64,000 nt of DNA, taken from NCBI RefSeq assembly GCF_000315915.1, contig NC_020188.1, positions 1,257,501-1,321,500 on the forward strand, given 5' to 3'. The notes under the pieces are model-generated. The model worked only from the letters and a program-made list of their open reading frames with translations, had not been told where the DNA came from and ran no database searches. A program made the position numbers and the translations under genes. Numbering within the stretch: the first letter of the stretch is position 1; every line of letters begins with the position of its first letter. The DNA is from Henningerozyma blattae CBS 6284. Its lineage: Eukaryota > Ascomycota > Saccharomycetes > Saccharomycetales > Saccharomycetaceae. Positions 38,885 through 47,711 of this stretch are shown piece after piece.

Positions 38885-39686
38885 AATCAATTGGCAGATT
38901 CTAATGGAAACTTTTTATCATCTTCCCTTAATGTCCTTGTTTCATGATCCAATTATGTCTCAAATATATTTTTTTTATAATGACTTTATAATGACGTAAA
39001 TAGTTCAGAAATGGCTTTTATTTTCCTCCAAATTTGTTAATGCTTGCTAGCTATTATCATTTAATGTTCTAAAGACTAATAACTTTTGTCAATTCATAGT
39101 TTTTTGGGATAATAGTAGTAATATTATTCATCTTTGATTTTATTTCAAATATAAGAGCTAAGTAGGCCTTATTTAGATCAACTTTTTCAATATTTATTAA
39201 CCTAGGCATCTGGCTTCAATAATAAGGCTAGGAGGTGATAATCAAAATCAATGAAGCTTATCTAAGTCATGTTTTTCAATTATTTTCCCCTGCAAGAATG
39301 TACTCCTTGGTTCAACGAGTGACTTGTTTTCCAATAGTAAATCTTTAAGTTAATTGTTCTATAACAGAAATAGCTTACGGAATAATTAGTGTAAAAGGAG
39401 AACTGCAAATAGATTTTAGATCATTTAGGGTTAATAACTATTTAATCTGGGTTCATTTTAAATTAACGTTGGGTTGTAATCACGTGAAAAATTTTAAAAT
39501 TTTCCAATCCTCAATAAGAAAATTAAAAATTTAGCCGACGTCTCATCTCATCGCAAAATATTTATTTTTTATGAAAATATTTAGTTAGATATAAAGTAAA
39601 TTTTAGCTAGATCTAACGATATCGAGAGCATATTCCACCCTTATAGGTCGATAAAAATAACAGGACTTCTAATTACCTAAGTAAGT
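38885..39686. other. Intergenic, UTP18 promoter
   Basis: About 800 bp. Near the right end lie a CACGTG (39481), an RRPE motif and a PAC motif, listed separately. The rest is AT-rich and unrecognised. Confidence 0.6.
39485..39554. promoter_or_regulatory. RRPE and PAC motifs before UTP18
   Basis: TGAAAAATTTT (RRPE) at 39485-39495 and CTCATCGC (PAC, reverse orientation) at 39547-39554, 130-200 bp upstream of the UTP18 ATG. This paired arrangement is the hallmark of yeast ribosome-biogenesis promoters (Stb3 and Dot6/Tod6 sites). Confidence 0.8.
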
Positions 39687-41438
39687 ATGGCAACTGATTC
39701 AATAACAAACAACGAACCCATTCCACCCCCAGATAATGAAGAAATAGAATTAGCAAAGTTAGTATTTGGCGATACTAGCGACTTTCAAAATATTTTGAAT
39801 AACTTCGATCTAGATATGTTAGATAATGAAAATCAAGGAGACGAAGAATGGAATTCTGAAGATGAAAATGAACAAGCTAACATTAATGATGACCAATTAT
39901 TTTTTGTTGATGATGGTATGGAAAATGATGAAGCTACAATTAAAAGCACAGAGGATGATGAGGCAATGGATATAGATAGTGAAGAAGATGATGAAGCTGA
40001 TGATGACGTAGCTTGGGTGGACTCTGACGATGAAAGGTTAAATGTTCCTTTAACCTCGTCAAATAAGACTAAAAAATTAAGAACATCTTATACTAGAACT
40101 ATTGTTTCAGGTACTACTTATATTAATCGTCTAAGAGAACAATTTGAAAGAATATATCCTCGTCCAGATTGGGCAAATGATGATGATAAATCTTCTGGCG
40201 ATGAAGTTGAAAATGCTCAAGATCATGATGATGTCATTGATGGTGACACGGCAGCTTTATCAAAAATTTTACAATTATCGTACAATTATAAAGATGTTTC
40301 AGCTTCGAAACTATTGAAATCAAAAATTCTGAATATCGTACGTTTGAAAGATGCAAATATTTCACACGCATCACGTTCGGGTATTCAATCATTATCCTTC
40401 CATCCAACAAAGCCAATACTATTGACTGGTGGTTATGATAAAACTTTAAGATTATATCATATAGATGGTAAATCAAATAATCTGGTAACAAGTGTTCATT
40501 TAAAGGGGACTCCAATTCAAACATGTACATTCTATGTCTCATTATCTTCAGCTAATAGTGAACAAAAAATTTTAACAGGTGGTAGAAAGCCTTTTATGCA
40601 TTCGTGGGATTTATCTGCATCGTTACCTGGTAACAATAGTCATAATAATTCAGTGGTCAAGATTGAGAAATTCTCAAGATTGTATGGTCATGAACAAACA
40701 CAAAAATCTTTTGAAAAGTTTAAAGTTGCACACTTTTATAATTTCCAAATTAATCAAGCACACGGTATCATTTTACTACAAGGTAATACTGGTTGGGTAA
40801 ATATCTTACATTTAACTACTGGTGTATGGTTAATGGGTTGTAAAATTGAAGGCACTATAGCTGATTTTTGTGTTGATTATAGACCTTTATCTAAAAATAA
40901 ATTCAAAACTATTCTGATATCAACAAATACGTACGGTGAAATTTGGGAGTTTGATTTATCAAGTAATGGTAAAGTACTAAAGAGATGGAAAGATCAAGGA
41001 GGTGTCGGTATTACAACAATTCAAGTCGGTGGTGGTACAAATTCAAATAACTTATTCCCAGTAACATCGGGGAAAATCAAGCCTAACAGATGGTTAGCAC
41101 TTGGTAGTGAAAGTGGTTATGTTACGATATATGATAGAAACGCAACAAAAGATTCAGAAAACCCCACCCCAGCTGCTACTTTGGGTCAAATAACCAGGCC
41201 TATATCGCATTTAGTCTTCTCTCCTGATGGTCAACTGTTATGTATGGCTTCAAAATCTGCTAGAGATATATTAAGATTAGTCCACTTACCATCATGTACT
41301 GTATATTCTAATTGGCCAACAAGTGGGACTCCATTGGGTAAAGTTACCAGTGTAGCATTTTCACCACGTGGTGAAATGATAGCAGTAGGTAATGAACAAG
41401 CCAAGGTCAGATTATGGAGATTGAATGATTATAACTAA
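39687..41438 (+). CDS. UTP18: SSU processome WD-repeat protein Utp18
   Basis: Nucleolar component of the small-subunit processome (UtpB), needed for 18S rRNA maturation. The product is 583 aa (S. cerevisiae about 594). A highly acidic N-terminus (Asp/Glu runs, residues about 50-120) precedes a WD40 propeller from about residue 225 (SGIQSLSFHPTKPILLTGGYD) to the end (TSVAFSPRGEMIAVGNEQAK). In S. cerevisiae the Utp18 N-terminal region binds the Mtr4 arch domain via an arch-interaction motif; a candidate is LPLTS-like NVPLTS here, but this is uncertain. ATG at 39687. PAC and RRPE sites upstream support the role. Adjacent to the esterase as YJL068C-YJL069C. Confidence 0.94.
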   Translation: MATDSITNNEPIPPPDNEEIELAKLVFGDTSDFQNILNNFDLDMLDNENQGDEEWNSEDENEQANINDDQLFFVDDGMENDEATIKSTEDDEAMDIDSEEDDEADDDVAWVDSDDERLNVPLTSSNKTKKLRTSYTRTIVSGTTYINRLREQFERIYPRPDWANDDDKSSGDEVENAQDHDDVIDGDTAALSKILQLSYNYKDVSASKLLKSKILNIVRLKDANISHASRSGIQSLSFHPTKPILLTGGYDKTLRLYHIDGKSNNLVTSVHLKGTPIQTCTFYVSLSSANSEQKILTGGRKPFMHSWDLSASLPGNNSHNNSVVKIEKFSRLYGHEQTQKSFEKFKVAHFYNFQINQAHGIILLQGNTGWVNILHLTTGVWLMGCKIEGTIADFCVDYRPLSKNKFKTILISTNTYGEIWEFDLSSNGKVLKRWKDQGGVGITTIQVGGGTNSNNLFPVTSGKIKPNRWLALGSESGYVTIYDRNATKDSENPTPAATLGQITRPISHLVFSPDGQLLCMASKSARDILRLVHLPSCTVYSNWPTSGTPLGKVTSVAFSPRGEMIAVGNEQAKVRLWRLNDYN

Positions 41439-42244
41439 TAAATAGATATATGTTTATAGAATCTTTTTATTTTCATATTGCATTAATCCTTTTGTATTTT
41501 TATTCGTTTACACAAAAATGAGGCTGCATCAGCTTTACCCTTTGAAATACTAGGAAATGTTATAACTGTATGCATAATTATATATATTGGACATTTTGTA
41601 AAGTTCAAATTCACTAGAGTGACATAGTATGAAGTAGTATTGTAAAATATTTAAATCTAGCAAGATATAAATAGGCTAATGTATGAATATGTGACACGTA
41701 TCCTTTTTTTTTCGCTTTTTCACGTCATTCGACATTCTTGCCAAAAATGAATTTGTTAAAAATTAATTTGCATGAGTTAAGATTCACAATTTCATAGTTC
41801 TATACTTATAATAATAATAATTAAAATGATAAAAAAAATGTGAAAGAGAATGTAGTAAACTAGGATATGCTAGATTTTTCTTAATGTAACAATTTTAAGC
41901 TTTGCTACTCCCAGTAGTATATCTTTTTGGCTACTAGTTTAATACCAACTGTTTATTAAACTATACAACTATATACCTGAGCCTATGTAAGTTAAATATT
42001 ATTATTATTACGTTCCGATTTGTTCACTATACACTTCCATCTTTTGTATTTCGTCCTTTTTGTTTTCTGGTTCTTACCTCTTTGTTCTACTTTAACCTTC
42101 TAGTTTATTCCTTTTAGCGTTAGATTCTTAAATAGAATTTATGTTCATGATTCACTTGTTAATCTACATGTTCATTCCATTATCACGTGATCCTGATTTA
42201 TACACGTGACACTTAATAATCGGTTTCGAAATGCAAAAAATGAA
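41439..42244. other. Intergenic UTP18 to tRNA-Cys
   Basis: About 800 bp, AT-rich. The right end has two CACGTG sites in ATCACGTGAT (42182-42191) and ACACGTGAC (42202-42210) context, 35-60 nt beyond the tRNA-Cys 3' end, and an A6 run (42235-42240) that is the tRNA terminator on the minus strand. No ORF. Confidence 0.6.
42182..42210. promoter_or_regulatory. Two CACGTG sites 3' of tRNA-Cys
   Basis: ATCACGTGAT at 42182-42191 and ACACGTGAC at 42202-42210. They resemble Cbf1 sites and match in position the palindromes beside the other two tRNA loci. Confidence 0.5.
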
Positions 42245-42316
42245 AGCTCGCACTCAGGATCGAACTAAGGACCAACAGATTTGCAATCTGCTGCGCTACC
42301 ACTGCGCCATACGAGC
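42245..42316 (-). tRNA. tRNA-Cys (GCA)
   Basis: A 72-nt intronless cloverleaf, anticodon GCA, B-box AGTTCGATCCT, acceptor stem GCTCGTA paired with TGCGAGC and U73. Practically identical to the S. cerevisiae tRNA-Cys. A T6 terminator follows on the minus strand at 42235-42240. Confidence 0.96.
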
Positions 42317-43860
42317 TGTCACGCATTGTTGTGTTCCAACAAGTACTAACATGTTAACCAAGACAGGTAACTTATGTGCTGAAGTCCAACCTTAGAAACA
42401 ACGTGTCCACAATATATAGACACGTTGTCCAGTTTTCATGATCTTATCATGGCAGTCCAATTTGTATATAAACTCGTCTAATCCCCATCAATGTCTAACC
42501 TTTATCTATAGTTCTATATATTCCGGATATATAAAAGAACCAAGCTATTTTGATCTACATTCTATCTGTAATACCACATGCAATTTTGATAAATCTTACT
42601 TGTATATCACTACGATACTGACTTACAACAGTTTTACTTATTATTTAACAGAATAGTTCATAGTATATAGTTCATTTAATTATTTAATAACTTCATCAAG
42701 TTTAGAAATTTATGGATATGATATAAGGAGAACACTTCACTTTACATCTATCAAATTATTTTCTAAATGACTTACCGTTTTTAATTTCTGTAGACAATTT
42801 TCCTTAGCAAATATTTTATCGAATAGTTGACTAAGAAGATGGTTTTCATCTTACTTTTGTAGAAATAGAACAATTTCTATTAATTGTCTTATCTGCTTAT
42901 TAGCACAATATATTGAAAGAGTACGAACATACTTTTTATTTATTAATTATTGCCTTTATAGTTTTTGAACTCAATGATATTCTAAGAATTGATAAATTCT
43001 TTGACTTCATGTTTTAAGAGTCATAAACTTTGATAATTGTTATAGTGTTGCAAGTTTATTTACTCTGTTGAATAAATAACGTCGAAATGTATATTTTTTG
43101 TTGTTTCCGAACTCATATCATACCTAAAAAATTTTATAATATTAATTTAATAGTTAGTTCAGAGTTATGAACTACGGCAAAAATAGTTCAACAACTTCTA
43201 GACTGGCCTTGGAATAAATAAGAACTTGAAATAGACGATCCCAAGTAACCAGATATATATGATGCTGAGCAACAAAAAGAAAAAGTTGCTAATTAAGTGT
43301 TAAGTAAAAAAAATATCTGAGAGTTTATAGCATTTTAAATAGATGAGGTGGTGGTTGGTTAGGATATTAGATATGTGTTAATTTCTGGTATTTAATGAAA
43401 ATGTTACATTTTATTATACCATTATTCATGGTTAAACTAATTTTCAAGTTTTAAAATTCATACTGAAAGAAAATATTGTGATACAAAAATAGCAAACTTT
43501 AATTAACTAAATAATATTGTGCGTAACTTTTCATTTCTAAATTAACAGAAGAGCATTTTATTACTCTACTTTAAATAATGTACAATATTTTTTTACTCCA
43601 ATTAAATATAATCAAGTTTATTATACTTCATATTATACTGATAACTACTAATTTGAATATCACCATTATGGACAGTGAATTAGTATATTTTTTTTAGTTT
43701 TTTTCTTATTTAGCTTCTATGATCTGTCCGAAGTTCATAAAAGAGCTTAAATTCCTTACGCGTCACCTTTTAAAAGCTTGAAAAATTAATTAACTTGGAA
43801 AAAAAATAAGAACATTGGCCTAAACTCGAGAAGCAACTAAATTGAGACTATCCTACATAC
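42317..43860. other. Intergenic tRNA-Cys to PSF2
   Basis: About 1.5 kb without a credible gene; S. cerevisiae has YJL070C and ARG2 in the corresponding interval. It holds a 10-bp inverted repeat (42398-42407 and 42419-42428, ACAACGTGTC arms, 11-nt loop) 82 nt upstream of tRNA-Cys, long AT-rich stretches, and the PSF2 promoter with an MCB box. Confidence 0.55.
43758..43763. promoter_or_regulatory. MCB box before PSF2
   Basis: ACGCGT 98 bp upstream of the PSF2 ATG. MBF sites of this type control DNA-replication genes in yeast, consistent with PSF2. Confidence 0.7.
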
Positions 43861-44553
43861 ATGTCATTACCAAATCATTTAAATGAAACATTTTCTCCAG
43901 AAGAAATCCAATTTTTGGTTGAGAACGAGCCAATAAGAATCTTCCCGCGTATAACTACGCGTCAAATGGTACGTGCAAATCGTCAATATGATGAGTTCGA
44001 TAGTAATACCGCTAAACAAGATATGAAATGGAAGTTAATTACTATGGATGATACATCGTTAAATAATATGGTTGCAATGAAATCTACACAAGTGACTCTA
44101 TGGGTGGCATTAATTTTAAAACAACAAGCCAAATGTAGTATAATAGCACCGGCATGGTTGACAGTTAAAGAATTAGATCGTAAAATTCAATATGAACAAA
44201 CCCATTTAGATCGATTCAGTGAGATGCCTTGGAATTGGTTAGTATTAGCCCAACTGCTATTTAATAAAGCAGCAGATGACTTCCATGATCCTGTTCATGA
44301 ATTACGTAGTAGGGTCCAAGATTTAAGAGAAATCCGTCAATCTAAAGTATTGAAAGGGTTACAATACTTGAACGAATCGCATTTACAACTAGATAATCTG
44401 AGTGTCTTGGAAATCAATGAATTAAGACCTTTTATTATTGGAGTAATGGATAAATTGAGAGATATGCACGCAGCTGCTCATTCTGGTTCAGCCAATGAGG
44501 ATCAAGATATTGATAACTATGGCGATGATAGATATGTTGAAGCTGGTGTATAA
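43861..44553 (+). CDS. PSF2: GINS complex subunit Psf2
   Basis: Essential subunit of GINS (Sld5-Psf1-Psf2-Psf3), part of the CMG replicative helicase. The 230-aa protein (S. cerevisiae about 213) shows the Psf2 fold: an N-terminal beta region (FSPEEIQFLVENEPIRIFPR) followed by the helical A-domain (WVALILKQQAKCSIIAPAWL, PWNWLVLAQLLFNKAADDF, DLREIRQSKVLKGL, INELRPFIIGVMDKLR). The C-terminal tail is acidic and variable. ATG at 43861. An MCB box supports G1/S expression. Position fits YJL072C after UTP18 (YJL069C). Confidence 0.95.
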   Translation: MSLPNHLNETFSPEEIQFLVENEPIRIFPRITTRQMVRANRQYDEFDSNTAKQDMKWKLITMDDTSLNNMVAMKSTQVTLWVALILKQQAKCSIIAPAWLTVKELDRKIQYEQTHLDRFSEMPWNWLVLAQLLFNKAADDFHDPVHELRSRVQDLREIRQSKVLKGLQYLNESHLQLDNLSVLEINELRPFIIGVMDKLRDMHAAAHSGSANEDQDIDNYGDDRYVEAGV

Positions 44554-44894
44554 TGCGGTAGGTACCCTAAACACTGTGTCTGTGGCAAGTGTCTTTTGTT
44601 TTTTTGAAAGCGAACGATTTTCCACTATATCCTACGATTGTGTCACAATTGTTTTGTGACACAATTTGAAGAAAAAAACAAAATATAACAAATAAAATAA
44701 GGGTATCAATAATATATAAATGGACGTTGGACAGTTAAACACCTACATTTATCTTCTATTTTTTTTTACTTTGATTTTGCTTTCTATACATTTTTTGTTT
44801 TTTCTTCTTATAAAAAATCATACCAAATTGCTTCAAGATATTCAAATAACAACAGTTAGATTTTAAAAAAAAAATAAAGGAAGGTTATTGAGTC
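44554..44894. other. Intergenic PSF2 to unknown gene
   Basis: About 340 bp. An inverted repeat GTGTCACAATTGTTTTGTGACAC (arms TGTCACAA/TTGTGACA) lies at about 44641-44662 and may act as an RNA hairpin for the PSF2 3' end. The rest is poly(T)-rich and serves as promoter for the next gene. Confidence 0.55.
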
Positions 44895-45566
44895 ATGAAT
44901 ATTGTGTCAAAATTGTACTCTTTGGTACATTTTAAGAAAGTCAAGCCTCCACGATCACCTATTGAAATAATACTTTCACCTAAAATCAATCACGAATATG
45001 TCGAAATCACTCTTCCTAGTCCAGTCAGCACTAGCCAGGATTTATGTCCAATACAAGTACCAATCGACCACGATTGTGAAATAGAGTCTTCGACGGAGGA
45101 ATTAGTTTCTAATATGACTAATGTCAACATTTCCACACACCCGTCCGACCAGCCGCAGCGAGAACCGTCTTCACAAGAGATTGCCTCTGTGGACCTCGAC
45201 GAGGAGGCAGACGTGTCAAAATGGGACATGTCCAGGATCCTTGGTAACCACAGCAATAGCCTGTCCTACCAAAAGAAAGGCATGGTCCTACAAGATGAAA
45301 TGTCACAAAAGAAACGAGGCATGTTTAGAATACGCAACTCGCGTCTAATGCCTACAGGATATACACAAGACGATCATGAGCCTCACTATCCTGGCATCCA
45401 GCCACAAGTTTCATCTGTGATCCATAACCATCCAGGCAATGCGTTAGCCGCCTATGCTCCACCGTTCACAAGCTACACGTCACATGTCAAGAAAATGCGC
45501 CGCATGCAGGATTCGAACCGGCGTGGCCGACGGTCCCGGAAAAACCTCCGATTAGATTCTTCGTAG
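44895..45566 (+). CDS. Unrecognised 223-aa protein
   Basis: Not recognised. The 223-aa product has a basic N-terminus (KLYSLVHFKKVKPPRSP), an acidic middle (SSTEEL, VDLDEEADVSKWDMSRI) and a strongly basic C-terminus (MRRMQDSNRRGRRSRKNLR), so a nucleic-acid-binding or nuclear role is possible, but there is no known domain. It is predicted largely disordered, with no membrane segment. The GC content of the second half is higher than that of neighbouring genes. S. cerevisiae JEM1 and SMC3 occupy the equivalent interval, and this protein resembles neither. The last 20 codons contain an exact Pol III B-box on the minus strand (45509-45519). The long T-rich promoter and in-frame integrity over 672 bp support a real gene. 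Confidence 0.65.
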   Translation: MNIVSKLYSLVHFKKVKPPRSPIEIILSPKINHEYVEITLPSPVSTSQDLCPIQVPIDHDCEIESSTEELVSNMTNVNISTHPSDQPQREPSSQEIASVDLDEEADVSKWDMSRILGNHSNSLSYQKKGMVLQDEMSQKKRGMFRIRNSRLMPTGYTQDDHEPHYPGIQPQVSSVIHNHPGNALAAYAPPFTSYTSHVKKMRRMQDSNRRGRRSRKNLRLDSS

Positions 45567-46181
45567 GACAGAAAACCTTTTGTGGTAACACTGCGCCTCG
45601 AAATTGTTTTTTTAATTTTCCCACCTTGAAAACTTTATTTCATTTTAATTTGATAAACTATTATTATTATCTATAATATCTATCTATTTTCCAAGGCATT
45701 TATTAATTATTATTTTTCGCATCAGATATTGAATAGTAATATTTACGATTAGTATTCAATATTGTATATCGTGTTTTAGGCGTATTTTGTTTTGTTAGTG
45801 TTTTTTTTTGATCGGGATTTCTTATTATTTTAGCTCGTATATTAAACCTCTTTTTATACTAAAGAGGCTCATTTTTAATTTCTTTTTTCGTTACTTAAAA
45901 GAGTATTTTTAAAACTGGTCTTTTTTTTTCATTGCTAATTGCATATATCTATAATCTTTTTTTTATTATTATTATTATTAGTCTTATATTCTATCTCTTA
46001 CTTTTCTGTTTCAATCTTATATAAATACATAGTTTGAACTATCTAATAAAAATCCGACTTTTTTTTTTATTTTCATCCACTAAAATTTTTATTATCAAAC
46101 AACTATTTCCTATAAAATAATAATATTATTATATTTATATATAAATAATTTTTTTTTCATTGCTATATCAAATCATATCGT
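45567..46181. other. Intergenic upstream of transporter gene
   Basis: About 615 bp, very T-rich with (ATT)n at about 45965-45980 and repeated short TA-rich blocks. A hairpin-forming AAACCTCTTT...AAAGAGG lies near 45845-45868. Promoter of the next gene; no ORF. Confidence 0.5.
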
Positions 46182-47711
46182 ATGGATTCGACTCAAGGTT
46201 TCACCTTTTCTCATATTGCTTACCTGGTATTTGAATCTGTTTTAGAGGTAATCTTTATCTCTCTTTCCGGTTACTGGGCAGCAGCTACAGGTATGCTGCC
46301 TAGAACTGCTCAAAAATCATTATCTAGAATGAACGTTGATTTATTCACACCATGTTTGATTTTTAGTAAGTTGGCAAAATCGTTATCCCTAGCAAAGATT
46401 AAAGAGTTGATAGTTATACCGATTTTTTTTGGATTGACTACTTTAATCTCATATTTTTCTGGTATTATAATGTCTAAATTTTTAAAGTTAGATAAAGATG
46501 AAACTAATTTTGTAACAGGAAATTCGATATTTGGTAATAGTAATTCGTTACCAGTATCGTTGACTTTATCGTTGGCTTATACTTTACCTAATTTAACTTG
46601 GAGTGATATTCCGAATGATAATAGAGAAAATGTCGCATCAAGAGGTCTTTTATACTTATTAATTTTTCAACAATTTGGCCAAATGTTAAGATGGAGTTGG
46701 GGTTATAATTCTTTATTAAGATGGTCTGGTACTAATTTACAAAATATGCCTCAAAGTCAAATCACTTTATTAACAGAAGATGGTAGAATTTCGTCTGAAA
46801 ATTTACCCTCAATTCAAGATTCAAGTAACAATAATGGTAATAATAATAATGCAAGTGATCATGCATTTGTAAATTCGAACTCTACAGCAAATACAATCAA
46901 TAGTGAAATTCAAAGATATCACGACCATCATCAACCATTTAGTGATGAAGAAGCAGATCCTCAATTATTGACTGTGAATAATACTTCTTCAACAAATATT
47001 AATCGTCTCTTAACAGTTAATTCAAATATTAGTACTTTAAAAAGCTCAAGTTCAAATAAAAGTGCAACACCAGATTCCAATGTATATTTATTAAGTTCTC
47101 ATCAAAACGAATTGTATCAAGCAAATACTTTTATGCAAAAAATATACTTTTCAATTATTAATTTAATTAATAAAGTCATTTCATATTTGAATCCTCCATT
47201 ATATTCCATGATTTTTGCCATTGTCGTCGCCGCCATTAAACCTTTACAAGAAGAAATGTTCTATAATGGTGGGTTTTTAAATTCTACTTTTGGTGCAGCT
47301 GTCACTCAATTAGGTGAAGTTTCAATCCCAATGATTTTAATTGTATTAGGTTCCAATATTTATCCAGATAGTGAAGCTTTTAAGCCAACTCCAAATCATA
47401 ATAAAATGGTCATTGGTTCTATTATCGGTAGAATGGTTTTACCTTCTTTATTTTTATTACCTATCATTACCATTGCTGTCAAATATATTCAAACAAGTAT
47501 TTTAGATGATCCAATTTTCTTAGTAGTAGGGTTTTTATTAACTGTTTCACCTCCAGCCATTCAATTGACTCAAATTACTCAATTGAATGAATTTTTTGAA
47601 GCTGAAATGGCGTCTATTTTAACTTGGAGTTATGTCGTTTTAACTTTACCTGTAAGTATCATTGTGGTTTCTTCAGCCATTTATGTCTTACAATGGGCCA
47701 ATCCAAATTGA
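46182..47711 (+). CDS. Auxin-efflux-carrier family transporter (YBR287W-like)
   Basis: Ten-helix-type membrane protein of the auxin efflux carrier (AEC/PIN-like) family, probably in the ER; substrate unknown in yeast. 509 aa. N-terminal membrane half (residues about 12-170) with FESVLEVIFISLSGYWAA, the conserved LFTPCLIFSKLAKSLS and FGNSNSLPVSLTLSLAYTL; a hydrophilic Asn/Ser loop (about 195-325); C-terminal membrane half (about 335-505) with VTQLGEVSIPMILIVLGSN and SPPAIQLTQITQL. The wording is closest to S. cerevisiae YBR287W (about 427 aa) rather than ECM3/YNL095C. YBR287W does not lie near PSF2/NET1 in S. cerevisiae, so this location is unusual. ATG at 46182. Confidence 0.85.
   Translation: MDSTQGFTFSHIAYLVFESVLEVIFISLSGYWAAATGMLPRTAQKSLSRMNVDLFTPCLIFSKLAKSLSLAKIKELIVIPIFFGLTTLISYFSGIIMSKFLKLDKDETNFVTGNSIFGNSNSLPVSLTLSLAYTLPNLTWSDIPNDNRENVASRGLLYLLIFQQFGQMLRWSWGYNSLLRWSGTNLQNMPQSQITLLTEDGRISSENLPSIQDSSNNNGNNNNASDHAFVNSNSTANTINSEIQRYHDHHQPFSDEEADPQLLTVNNTSSTNINRLLTVNSNISTLKSSSSNKSATPDSNVYLLSSHQNELYQANTFMQKIYFSIINLINKVISYLNPPLYSMIFAIVVAAIKPLQEEMFYNGGFLNSTFGAAVTQLGEVSIPMILIVLGSNIYPDSEAFKPTPNHNKMVIGSIIGRMVLPSLFLLPIITIAVKYIQTSILDDPIFLVVGFLLTVSPPAIQLTQITQLNEFFEAEMASILTWSYVVLTLPVSIIVVSSAIYVLQWANPN

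Noticed and set aside
42995..43120. Possible point centromere (TTTCCGAA at about 43105 with a CDEI-like word about 95 bp upstream)
   Set aside because: The CDEI word matches poorly, the putative CDEII is not AT-rich enough compared with the surrounding DNA, and the CDEIII core lacks its left half. No synteny reason for a centromere here.
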